The notes below the pieces were generated by a model. That model had not been told where the DNA came from and searched no databases. It saw nothing but the letters and a program-made list of their open reading frames with translations. Shown here one piece after another: positions 56,629 to 63,747 of a DNA stretch of 64,000 nt; position 1 is the stretch's first letter; each line of letters starts with the position of its first letter. The DNA lies in NCBI RefSeq assembly GCF_963677715.1, contig NZ_OY782495.1:868001-932000 (forward strand). Direction: 5' to 3'. Made by a program: the position numbers and the translations under genes. This DNA is from an uncultured Bacteroides sp. GTDB lineage: Bacteria; Bacteroidota; Bacteroidia; Bacteroidales; Bacteroidaceae.

Positions 56629-57534
56629 TTATCCTCTTCGCCTTTTTTGTAAATAATGAGTGTACGTTTCTTCAAACATTTCGGGATGATTGAGCGCCCA
56701 GAGGATGTAGTCGCCCGGATTGTCTTTACGAACCAGCAGCGGACGGTATTGCACGCTAAGCACCTTCCACAGCACGCCGTTGAGCCCGCCCAGCTCGGGC
56801 CGCTGACTCAGGGCATTGATGGCTTCCACCGTTTTGGCATTCTTCACATTGAGCGCATCGAGGTTCAGCTTCAAGATGGGTTTTACTTCTATATTCTCTT
56901 TATTATCAATCGTTTGAGAAATAGACGGACTCTTTACAGCAGGCGGAGCCGCTCCCTCTTCCGCTTTGCCCGCGGGCGGAAAGGCGGTTTGTTGTGGTCT
57001 GTTTTCTTCTTTTTTGCTATGCTGTACTTTGCTCTGCTGTGCTTTCGTTTCCTTTCGTTTGTTTTGGGGCGTTTTCTCGGAAGAAACCCCCTCCTCACCT
57101 TCCGTTATTTCGGAAGAAACTACTACTTTTTGCGGCGCTTCATCGACAGAAAAAAGGCAATAAGCGGTGTCGATGCTGCGTTTGCGTTTGCAATCCTGAT
57201 TGATTTTAATGTAGCGTTGCTGCAAGGCACAAGAAGTCAAAATGTGCTGCGAGGCGTACAAATCGGGATCGAACAATCCGGCTTGCACACAGCTTTTGAG
57301 GATGCTGTTCACCTGCTCTGCCACGCACTCCGTCTGGTCGCAAACGTCGAAGCAGAGGTCTTCATCCCACACCACATAGTAGCCCTTGCCCCGATAGATT
57401 TCGCAGAACAGGGCGATGACGACGGCAATGCCTGCGCAACCGTTTTGGCGGACGATGCGCCGCACTTTACGGTCGTGCAGAAAGTCGACATCCAACGGAA
57501 AATAATCCAATCCGTTTTTTAAAGGACGAGCCAT
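56629..57534 (-). CDS. DUF4373 (Lin1244/Lin1753-type) replication-associated protein
   Basis: This 301-residue protein starts MARPLKNGLDYFPLDVDFLHD, which is the characteristic beginning of DUF4373 proteins. These resemble the winged-helix N-terminal domain of DnaD/phage replication proteins. Residues about 1-115 are this domain, about 125-210 are a Lys/Glu/Gln-rich low-complexity linker, and about 225-301 form a second helical domain (NALSQRPELGGLNGVLW). Such proteins are common in Bacteroides phages and integrated elements. It lies 8 bp downstream of the amidase gene and before DUF4248. Confidence 0.8.
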   Translation of the reverse strand: MARPLKNGLDYFPLDVDFLHDRKVRRIVRQNGCAGIAVVIALFCEIYRGKGYYVVWDEDLCFDVCDQTECVAEQVNSILKSCVQAGLFDPDLYASQHILTSCALQQRYIKINQDCKRKRSIDTAYCLFSVDEAPQKVVVSSEITEGEEGVSSEKTPQNKRKETKAQQSKVQHSKKEENRPQQTAFPPAGKAEEGAAPPAVKSPSISQTIDNKENIEVKPILKLNLDALNVKNAKTVEAINALSQRPELGGLNGVLWKVLSVQYRPLLVRKDNPGDYILWALNHPEMFEETYTHYLQKRRRG

Positions 57535-57542
57535 ATCATCCG

Positions 57543-57992
57543 CTATTTTAGGTTTGCAAACTCCGGTAAAACATCAAAACAAGGACACGCCTTCAGGTAC
57601 TCGTTGGGGGTGATGATGCCGTTTCCGTCGAGGTCGGGACTGGTATCCCGATGGCCCAGCACCTGCCCGATGCCCGGAAAAACCATCCGCAACGCCTTCA
57701 CCAAGCCGATCAGCGAAGCACGCTGCGCATCCGTGCGAGTATCCTTGGGCTGCCCCTGCCCATCGAGCCCGCCAACGTAGCAGATGCCTACGGAACGCTC
57801 GTTCCAGCCCATGCAGTGCGCCCCCTCCAGACACACATCGCGCCCCTGCTCTATGGTGCCATCCAGCCGGATCACGTAATGATAACCGATGCTCCAGAAA
57901 CCTCGTTGCCGATGCCAGCGGTCAATATCCGCCGCTGTGATGTCCTGCCCCTCCCGCGTGGCCGAACAGTGAATAATGATACTGTCTTTCAT
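57543..57992 (-). CDS. N-acetylmuramoyl-L-alanine amidase (PGRP/T7-lysozyme type)
   Basis: The Met at 57992 opens a 149-residue protein that matches the amidase_2 fold; the upstream 60 residues of the longer frame are Gly/Arg-rich and unrelated. The zinc site is formed by H8 in IIIHCSAT, the His of VLGHRDTSPD, and the Cys of ACPCFDV, with GYHYVIRLDG supplying the catalytic Tyr. There is no signal peptide, as in phage endolysins, so export would need a holin-like partner. It cleaves the MurNAc-L-Ala amide bond of peptidoglycan. It is co-oriented with DUF4373 and the other cassette genes. Confidence 0.9.
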   Translation of the reverse strand: MKDSIIIHCSATREGQDITAADIDRWHRQRGFWSIGYHYVIRLDGTIEQGRDVCLEGAHCMGWNERSVGICYVGGLDGQGQPKDTRTDAQRASLIGLVKALRMVFPGIGQVLGHRDTSPDLDGNGIITPNEYLKACPCFDVLPEFANLK

Positions 57993-58018
57993 AGTTCGTT
58001 TACTGATTTTTATTGATT

Positions 58019-58513
58019 TTATAACAACACCACATTGTATTGCTTTTTGAAGATACCCGGCATGCGAAACTGCGTGCCCAGAACGCGAGCATCCAGCCCT
58101 TCGGTCTTGCAAAGTTGCGACATCGACCGATAGCGACGCGTCACCTCCCCCCGCTCGTTCACCACCCCGCAAGGCTTGAGTTTTGAGTTAAACAAACCGT
58201 GAAGCAACGCATGCTGCACATTATCGTAATGGTCGCACCACTCCAAATTCGTGACACCATTATTCAGCTTATTACCATCCAGATGATTCACCTCAGGCAG
58301 ATTTCGTGCGTTGAACAAAAAACTTTTCGCCACCAGCCGATGCACTTTGTGCCTGATCATTAATCCTTTCATGCAGAGACAAACACACTCATACCCACAA
58401 TGATCGATATCGGCTTTCAGCATCCGTTTCTCCTTCCCTTTGAGGCTCAGCACCCGTCCCTTGTCGGACACCATATAATCTTCCGCCCCTTCTATAAATC
58501 TCCAATTTTCCAT
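58019..58513 (-). CDS. NUMOD4/HNH endonuclease
   Basis: This 164-residue protein begins with a NUMOD4 motif (ENWRFIEGAEDYMVSDKGRV). An HNH_3-type nuclease core follows, with VHRLVAKSF, PEVNHLDGNKLNN and VTNLEWCDHYDN, in which the His-Asn-His metal site is recognisable. A C-terminal NUMOD1-like helix (YRSMSQLCKTEGLDARVLG) probably contacts DNA. Such free-standing homing endonucleases are typical of phages and mobile elements. It lies 26 bp upstream of the amidase gene. A 159-base, G+C-rich and apparently noncoding stretch separates it from the next gene to the right. Confidence 0.88.
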   Translation of the reverse strand: MENWRFIEGAEDYMVSDKGRVLSLKGKEKRMLKADIDHCGYECVCLCMKGLMIRHKVHRLVAKSFLFNARNLPEVNHLDGNKLNNGVTNLEWCDHYDNVQHALLHGLFNSKLKPCGVVNERGEVTRRYRSMSQLCKTEGLDARVLGTQFRMPGIFKKQYNVVLL

Positions 58514-58672
58514 CGCTTCTCTCTTTTTGTTTTTATTATTAAATGTTTAAATATCTCTCCCCGCCCCTCCTTTTTGAGCAACGCGCACAGCCCCCGTCCT
58601 CGCAGCGCACGCCCTAGAAATGCGCAACACACATTCCCCACGCCGTTTATCAGGCAGCCGCCATCGGCAACC

Positions 58673-58894
58673 TCAACCCCAGCGGCTCAGTCCGGCAGCC
58701 AGGCAGTGAACCTCCCGCTCCTGCTCCCGTTCCTCCTCATCCACGTAAGCCGACCCCTCCGGCGGAAGCGGTTCCAACTCATCCGCCAAAGCGGTGAGAA
58801 AATCCACCTCCTCCATCAAAAAGCCGATAGCCTCGCGCAGCGTGTCCACCTCGTAGCGGCGGCAGAGGAGCCTGCCGAGATCCTCTCTACTCAT
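58673..58894 (-). CDS. Hypothetical small acidic protein
   Basis: The 73-residue product overlaps the end of the upstream DUF2693-like gene by 8 bp, which supports real coupling. It is helical and acidic (MSREDLGRLLCRRYEVDTL, EEVDFLTALADELEPLPPEG, EEEREQERE) with no recognisable domain or membrane segment. I do not recognise the family. It is probably a small cytoplasmic accessory protein of the phage-like cassette. Confidence 0.55.
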   Translation of the reverse strand: MSREDLGRLLCRRYEVDTLREAIGFLMEEVDFLTALADELEPLPPEGSAYVDEEEREQEREVHCLAAGLSRWG

Positions 58895-59222
58895 CCGCCT
58901 CGATTCTCAAAAAGTTGGCCGCCCGAAACGTCCTCCACCCTCGTTTTTCGAGATCAAAGTACGCTACAAACGTATTCTCCGGCCGCGGCACATAAGGCCT
59001 CTTGAAAGAATACTCATAATTAGTGAGCGTGCCCCGTGCCCTGCGCACCTCCCCGCCCTCCTTGGTGTAACTAAAAGTCACCTCGCCCCCGTGCATCCGC
59101 TCTATGAGCCGCTCAATGCCGTGCGCCATCAGTAACGCAGCACTCTTTGAAAACCCGTTCTCCTGCTGAATGGCCGCCGCTCTAAACATCAGCCGCCTGC
59201 GTTCGTTTCTTTTTTCTTCCAT
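58887..59222 (-). CDS. DUF2693-like (SH3 beta-barrel fold) protein
   Basis: This 111-residue protein has a basic N-terminal helix (EEKRNERRRLMFRAAAIQQE) followed by a region reading FSKSAALLMAHGIERL and a beta-rich end (GEVTFSYTKEGGEVRRARGTL, FVAYFDLEKRGWRTFRAANFL). The second half fits the Bacteroides family described as SH3 beta-barrel fold-containing (DUF2693), thought to bind nucleic acid or protein. It is the first gene of the leftward cassette and is preceded by a -7 box and palindromes. Confidence 0.65.
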   Translation of the reverse strand: MEEKRNERRRLMFRAAAIQQENGFSKSAALLMAHGIERLIERMHGGEVTFSYTKEGGEVRRARGTLTNYEYSFKRPYVPRPENTFVAYFDLEKRGWRTFRAANFLRIEADE

Positions 59223-59309
59223 CTTAAAAAAAAATACTTTTTTATTTTTAGAAATTATTTTTACTTGAAAATATTCTAATTAATTATCAATTTGAGTATT
59301 AAGACATTG

Positions 59310-59342
59310 CAAATTTAAAAGTATATATACTAAATGCTTAGT
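59310..59342 (-). promoter_or_regulatory. Cassette promoter with adjoining palindromes
   Basis: TAAATTTG on the minus strand (59317-59310) matches TAnnTTTG and would start a leader of about 80 bases before the gene at 59222. AGTATATATACT (59320-59331) and ACTAA-ATGC-TTAGT (59329-59342) are overlapping palindromes directly upstream. They are placed as an operator for the divergent HTH regulator would be. Confidence 0.45.
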
Positions 59343-59413
59343 CTTTATTTCCTAAAATAGGATGTGTAGTTATTTTTAGGAGACTTTGCCTAGAATTAAT
59401 TATTCATTTTAAT

Positions 59414-59421
59414 TATTTTTG
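59414..59421 (+). promoter_or_regulatory. Bacteroides -7 box for the HTH regulator gene
   Basis: TATTTTTG matches TAnnTTTG and lies 29 bp before the ATG at 59451. Confidence 0.5.
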
Positions 59422-59450
59422 CACAATATATTTACAATAAAAAATGAAAA

Positions 59451-59852
59451 ATGAAAAAGACAAACAACAACATGTTTAAAGGGCAAACAGCCAATCTACT
59501 ACATTACATTCGAATTATCTGTCTTGAAAAGCACAACATCAGCCAGTCAGAAGTCAGCAGACATTGCAGTATCGATCAGCGCACCGTCAGTCGCATCGAA
59601 GGGCACGAATGCATCACATGGGGCCCTATGCTCAATGTGTTCAATTATTATTGCCACTTCAAGGGGATCAAAGAAAAACACGCCGGATTTTTCAATAAAC
59701 TGCATCACACGAGTCGCATCCCCGACGATGTGCTCGTCTTGTTAACAGACGAGCACTACGACAGGAGCAAAATCGACGAAGAGTACGTACAGATATACGA
59801 AGAAGCGTTTGAAGTATGCAAAATAAACTTCTTCAGTATGGATAAAAAATGA
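59451..59852 (+). CDS. HTH (XRE-like) regulator
   Basis: This 133-residue protein has a helix-turn-helix around residues 30-52 (ISQSEVSRHCSIDQRTVSRIEG), typical of XRE-family DNA-binding domains, followed by a helical C-terminal region rich in Asp, Glu and Tyr. It is transcribed away from the cassette operon across a 228-base region containing -7 boxes in both directions and palindromes. It is therefore a good candidate for the repressor of the cassette. No peptidase (RecA-cleavable) domain is visible. It is followed by two strong terminator hairpins. Confidence 0.78.
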   Translation: MKKTNNNMFKGQTANLLHYIRIICLEKHNISQSEVSRHCSIDQRTVSRIEGHECITWGPMLNVFNYYCHFKGIKEKHAGFFNKLHHTSRIPDDVLVLLTDEHYDRSKIDEEYVQIYEEAFEVCKINFFSMDKK

Positions 59853-59858
59853 ATGTTC

Positions 59859-59950
59859 GGGGCTCCTTCTTTTTAAGAAGTGGAGCCTCGTTTGTATTAA
59901 AAAAAGAAGAAAGGAACTTTCCTTTGCGAAAAATTCCTTTCTTCTTTTTA
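59859..59950 (+). terminator. Tandem terminator hairpins after the HTH regulator
   Basis: GGGGCTCCTTCTT pairs with AAGAAGTGGAGCCTC (59859-59891, one unpaired base). AAAAAGAAGAAAGGAA (59903-59917 region) pairs with TTCCTTTCTTCTTTTT (59935-59950). The second stem ends in a T run. This separates the cassette from the AbiE locus. Confidence 0.8.
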
Positions 59951-60163
59951 ATATATAACAGCAAGCTGTTTTTGCACTTAATACTTGCAAACAGACTTCT
60001 TCTTACTAAATGTTCAAACTATTCTTGCCTGGAATCGCTAACTTTAGCTGGATATTGAGTTAAGCATAAAGTTCTATTTTTCAAGGAAAGATATTTAGAC
60101 TTAGCAGACATACTAAATGAAACACTGCTCATTTTTACATTTGCTATATGGTTGGCATTTCTC
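59951..60163. other. Noncoding region before the AbiE 3' end
   Basis: About 210 AT-rich bases with no gene, promoter box or repeat I can support. Confidence 0.4.
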
Positions 60164-61126
60164 TTAGTGCAAAGAGATTGTTTTAGCTCTTGTCTTCCAA
60201 ATCGCCATTGGATGCTCCTTAATCCGCTTTATAATCGCCTCATCGTCAAAAAGAAGCTCCGGGCAATATGATTGTGCATTAAACGCTTCAACAAATTCCT
60301 TTTCACGTTCTGTAAGCACCATTAGTTTGGTAAGGAAATTTTTCACTACTACCTTTGCCTCCTCAAAATTAAAGTGTTCAGATTTACGTAATACCGGAAT
60401 TAAGTGCGCCCGAATTTGGGGATATTTCAATTTATCAATAGCCTCAAAACTATACACTGTTTTAGGCGCATTACTCCCACCAACTGCCAAATAAAAAAGA
60501 ACGACTTTGCGCAATGATACTAACTCAGCATCCGAGAATATGGACTTATTAATCATGTTGTAAACATCATATAAGTCACGCGCGGCAGTTCTTTCTATCA
60601 ATGCTTTAATCTTACTACCAAACAACTCTAAAGGAGTTAAAGCCTGTATATCAACAGAAGGAATAAAATCAACATTTGTAGAAACTTGAATCATTGGATA
60701 GATATGATTTCTCATAGAATAGTTGATTTCGATCTTTATATTGTCCTTGTTGCCTCCTGCATTTTGATAGAAAAAAGCCCAAGAATCAAGTGAATGAGGA
60801 CTCTTCGTATTTGAGCTAAGTGTATATCCCTGCGTAAACATATAACTCAGAATCTCTTGATTTATCAACGCTCTACTTACAAGCATTTCTTCTCTTCCGC
60901 ACTCTTTAATAAAATCTAAATCAATATCGACAGACAATCGCGGTAGATTGAATACGGTTAAGTTGATCGCAGTTCCTCCTTTCAAGGTCAAGTTATCCGA
61001 CAGAACAGGATTGGTATTAAAGAAATCTAAAACATCAACTAAGCGGAGCACTTTCTCCAAATTATCACGAAGGAAGCCACTCTCTTTAGCTATTCTTTCT
61101 AAATCACTTTTACTATACGAGCTCAT
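60164..61126 (-). CDS. AbiEii-type nucleotidyltransferase toxin
   Basis: This 320-residue protein has the minimal nucleotidyltransferase signature LKGGTAINLTVFNLPRLSVDIDLDF, taken as GG-x then S-x-D-x-D, the active site of AbiEii/MenT-type toxins. A later ELFGSKIKALIERTAARDLYDVYN motif is the second conserved block of the family. These enzymes transfer nucleotides to RNA targets (tRNA acceptor stems in studied cases) and block growth on phage infection. The gene overlaps the antitoxin gene by 14 bp, the usual arrangement for type IV AbiE systems. Confidence 0.9.
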   Translation of the reverse strand: MSSYSKSDLERIAKESGFLRDNLEKVLRLVDVLDFFNTNPVLSDNLTLKGGTAINLTVFNLPRLSVDIDLDFIKECGREEMLVSRALINQEILSYMFTQGYTLSSNTKSPHSLDSWAFFYQNAGGNKDNIKIEINYSMRNHIYPMIQVSTNVDFIPSVDIQALTPLELFGSKIKALIERTAARDLYDVYNMINKSIFSDAELVSLRKVVLFYLAVGGSNAPKTVYSFEAIDKLKYPQIRAHLIPVLRKSEHFNFEEAKVVVKNFLTKLMVLTEREKEFVEAFNAQSYCPELLFDDEAIIKRIKEHPMAIWKTRAKTISLH

Positions 61127-61880
61127 TATTACCTTGTTCTAAGTATGATAAAATGTTTTCGGGAGCATAGATATTCCATTTTCTATAAAAAGTACCCGAT
61201 TCGCTTGGATCAGTGAGATGCTTAACGTGTAGTGCTCCTTTTTGATGACAAAAAGAGATAAAATCGGCACTCAACTTAAGATTCTCCTGAAAGAGTTGAA
61301 GAATGAATCCGACTTTCTTGTAAAGGAATGCCTTATCATAGATTGCTAAATAATGCTGCAATTTATTTTCATTCAAATAGGGAATCATCGCCAAACTATG
61401 GACCAATTCTTCCAATCCTCCCGAACGATCAATCCTATCCAAGCAATCTACAATAGTCCGCTCCAAACTTGTCACTCGAACAAGAGAATCCATAGGGGGC
61501 ACTTCCACTCCTTCCGAGCTATTTGATTTGCAATACGAATAATGTATATCCTCGAAATCGAAGTCATTAAATCGGCTATCACTAGAAATAGACAGATTAT
61601 AAAATAGCTGATGAGCCAGTCCATGATATTCCAGCGCCGAATGGTAAGAGATATAAGATGATTGAGAGATATGACTTCCGATTTCGTATTTATTGGCAAT
61701 AGTAGCTTTCGACGCCAAGTCTGTCACACTATATAGATTGCGACGAATTTGCACAACCAGATTCCTTTTGGCATAGTTGCGCAACAATTCTTGGGCCGAT
61801 CGTTTCTTTCCCGTTAAATTAATGATATCTTTCAGCTCAAATAGCTTTAAAGAGTGTAGCTGCTCTATGTACTGCTGCAT
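61113..61880 (-). CDS. AbiEi-type antitoxin / transcriptional regulator
   Basis: This 255-residue protein has an N-terminal winged-helix domain (ELKDIINLTGKKRSAQELLRNYAKRN, IRRNLYSV) and a middle AbiEi domain (SYISYHSALEYHG, VRVTSLERTIVDCLDR). In studied AbiE systems the antitoxin represses its operon by binding inverted repeats and neutralises the toxin without stable complex formation. It is the first gene of the operon, with a -7 box at 61900-61907 giving a very short leader. Confidence 0.9.
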   Translation of the reverse strand: MQQYIEQLHSLKLFELKDIINLTGKKRSAQELLRNYAKRNLVVQIRRNLYSVTDLASKATIANKYEIGSHISQSSYISYHSALEYHGLAHQLFYNLSISSDSRFNDFDFEDIHYSYCKSNSSEGVEVPPMDSLVRVTSLERTIVDCLDRIDRSGGLEELVHSLAMIPYLNENKLQHYLAIYDKAFLYKKVGFILQLFQENLKLSADFISFCHQKGALHVKHLTDPSESGTFYRKWNIYAPENILSYLEQGNNELV

Positions 61881-61899
61881 ATTAATTTCTATTTAAACG

Positions 61900-61907
61900 C
61901 AAAGATA
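61900..61907 (-). promoter_or_regulatory. AbiE operon -7 box
   Basis: TATCTTTG on the minus strand matches TAnnTTTG and lies 20 bp from the AbiEi start. The leader would be about 12 bases, so binding by AbiEi here would block transcription directly. Confidence 0.6.
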
Positions 61908-62120
61908 CATAATATCCTGTATCTTCAAGTAAAATAAGAAATAAAAAAGAAAAAAACAAAGTTTGAAACGGCATGCAGCATTAATCAACTAATTTACAAC
62001 TTATGAAACTTCTGTTGATTATATCTCAGTTTAATGGCTAACAGTCATTTCTTTTCTGAGCAGTACTAAAAGTTCATTGGCACCCTCATCCATCTCAAAC
62101 ACGACCTTAATATCTTGTCC

Positions 62121-63095
62121 TTACATGGTTACTACCAGCCTTTTTCCATCTGTCACTTCAAGTTCCCACAATTTATCGATGTCCATCAAACTAATGTTTA
62201 GAGTTTCGAGTTTTAGTTTATTGTCAGCCGCAAGCCGGAACATTTCGGGAACAATTTCTTTAAGCAGTTTCTGCATCTCTTCTTTTGTCCAACTGCCCAT
62301 ACCTGAACCCGACAGTTGTAAATCAACGCTTCTTAAAATCTCCGATGAAAGTTGAATTTTATCTCCGGTTATTGAGCCAATGGAAACAAAACGTGTTCTG
62401 TGCGTAAATCCACCTTTCCCTTTCAATGTTTCCAAAATTAACTCAGCGCTGTGTCCCCACAAATAATCAATGACGATGTCAATGGGCGTGTTATTGTGAA
62501 TTTGTTTTATTTGAGCAATAAAACTTTCGTCATTTTGACTTACGGAAACTATTTCGTCGGCACCCAACGGCAATAATAATTGTAAAGTTTGCTCATTCCT
62601 ACCTGTTACTATAATCTTCCCGGCTCCATAATATTTGGCAATCTGGACTGCCGTTTTGCCTGTAAATCCTGTTGCTCCATTTATCAATACGGTTTCGCCG
62701 GGTTGTATCGCTGCCCTGAAACGAAGAGCCATTGCCGACCCTGCTACTGCATTGGGTAAAGCCGCAGCCGTTATGTCATCAAGACCTTCGGGAATTTCTA
62801 TCATTCTGCTTTTTTCAACAACGGCTTTTTCCGCCATCATTCCGCTAACGCCTAATGCATACACCCTTCTTCCATTTGCCAATAGCCCTACACCATCGCC
62901 ACCAATTACTTTTGCCAGTTGTATATCTCCTTCAGTTGTATAGTGCTTACCACTTGCCATCGATTTATCCAGATTCTTGAAGGCTGCTGCTTTTACTGAA
63001 ATTAAAATTTCATCTTCATTCTTAACAATTGGTTCGGGGAAGTCCTCTGTATATTGAGGCATTCCGTTACCTTGAAACATGATTACTGTTTTCAT
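62121..63095 (-). CDS. Zinc-independent medium-chain dehydrogenase/quinone reductase-like protein
   Basis: Started at the Met at 63095 (324 residues; MKTVIMFQGNGMPQYTEDFP), which follows a -7 box at 63120-63127. The longer frame starts upstream of that box. It has an N-terminal GroES-like substrate domain and a Rossmann NADPH domain with ETVLINGATGFTGKTAVQIAKYYGA, the A-x-x-G-x-x-G pattern of quinone oxidoreductases. The structural-zinc Cys cluster of true alcohol dehydrogenases is absent. It probably reduces quinones or enones. It is downstream of and co-oriented with the Crp-type regulator. A 28-residue open stretch follows its stop in the same frame but has no supported start. Confidence 0.85.
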   Translation of the reverse strand: MKTVIMFQGNGMPQYTEDFPEPIVKNEDEILISVKAAAFKNLDKSMASGKHYTTEGDIQLAKVIGGDGVGLLANGRRVYALGVSGMMAEKAVVEKSRMIEIPEGLDDITAAALPNAVAGSAMALRFRAAIQPGETVLINGATGFTGKTAVQIAKYYGAGKIIVTGRNEQTLQLLLPLGADEIVSVSQNDESFIAQIKQIHNNTPIDIVIDYLWGHSAELILETLKGKGGFTHRTRFVSIGSITGDKIQLSSEILRSVDLQLSGSGMGSWTKEEMQKLLKEIVPEMFRLAADNKLKLETLNISLMDIDKLWELEVTDGKRLVVTM

Positions 63096-63119
63096 TTTAT
63101 TTAATGTATTAATTGAAGG

Positions 63120-63127
63120 CAAAGTTA
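63120..63127 (-). promoter_or_regulatory. -7 box for the MDR oxidoreductase gene
   Basis: TAACTTTG on the minus strand matches TAnnTTTG, 25 bp from the ATG at 63095. It suggests the oxidoreductase has its own promoter inside the 79-base gap after the Crp-type gene. Confidence 0.55.
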
Positions 63128-63174
63128 AGAATTGACATTGAGGTAGGACGATAACATTTGTTATCAAATTCGAA

Positions 63175-63747
63175 TCAGCCCTTCACTAACTTTCTTTTTA
63201 TCCGGCTGAGGTGAACTGTACTTACTCCTAAATAGGAAGCAATGTAATGTTGAGGTACGCGTTGAATAACCTGCGGTGTCTCTGTTATCAAGTTAAGGTA
63301 TCGTTGTTGGGGAGTATCACTGATAAAAGAACAATGATGCTTCATGTAAACATATGTGCGTTCAAAAATGACATCGATAACCTTATCTCTTAAAACAGGG
63401 ATCTCAATGATTTCATGAATGATTCTATCAAAGTCTTTTTTCTGAATAACCCATAATATACTTGGTTCGATCGTTTCAATAGCCCCAAGACTTGGCAGTT
63501 GCTTTCTAAAACTCTCAATAGAAGCAACAATATTGTTTTCAAAGAAAAATTGAAATGTAACATCTTTTTCCCCATCATTTAAAAAAGCCCGTATACATCC
63601 TTTTTCAATTAAGAAAGTTTTGTCCGAAATATCGCCTTCATGTATAAGAACAGTCTTGGCTGGAACCTCCATGCGTGTAAAGCAATTGGTATATTCTACC
63701 CATTTAGCATCGTCCAGAGGAAATTTATTTCTGAATTGTTCAAACAT
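63175..63747 (-). CDS. Crp/Fnr-family transcriptional regulator
   Basis: This 190-residue protein has a cyclic-nucleotide-binding-like domain (about 20-115: EVPAKTVLIHEGDISDKTFLIEKGCIRAF) and a C-terminal helix-turn-helix (VPQHYIASYLGVSTVHLSRIKRKL). The phosphate-binding Arg-Ala signature of cAMP-binding Crp is not preserved, and there is no Cys cluster as in Fnr, so its ligand is unknown. Bacteroidetes have many such single-effector regulators. It lies directly upstream of the MDR oxidoreductase, which it may regulate. Confidence 0.88.
   Translation of the reverse strand: MFEQFRNKFPLDDAKWVEYTNCFTRMEVPAKTVLIHEGDISDKTFLIEKGCIRAFLNDGEKDVTFQFFFENNIVASIESFRKQLPSLGAIETIEPSILWVIQKKDFDRIIHEIIEIPVLRDKVIDVIFERTYVYMKHHCSFISDTPQQRYLNLITETPQVIQRVPQHYIASYLGVSTVHLSRIKRKLVKG

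Noticed and set aside
56343-56675. Open frame overlapping the DUF4248 gene
   Set aside because: It is the shadow of DUF4248 in another frame, with low-complexity His/Ala/Thr content.
56656-57522. 288-residue plus-strand open frame opposite the DUF4373 gene
   Set aside because: Phe/Arg-rich antisense artefact of a G+C-rich gene; no domain or promoter.
57993-58172. 60-residue N-terminal extension of the amidase frame
   Set aside because: Gly/Arg-rich, unrelated to amidases, and it overlaps the HNH gene; the Met at 57992 gives the expected amidase start.
59981-60163. Possible small RNA between the cassette and AbiE
   Set aside because: No promoter box, no stable hairpin and no terminator of its own were seen.
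62034-62120. 28-codon open stretch following the oxidoreductase stop in the same frame (GQDIKVVFEMDEG and on)
   Set aside because: No credible start and no recognisable family; could be a decayed remnant or read-through tail, but the evidence is too thin for a feature.
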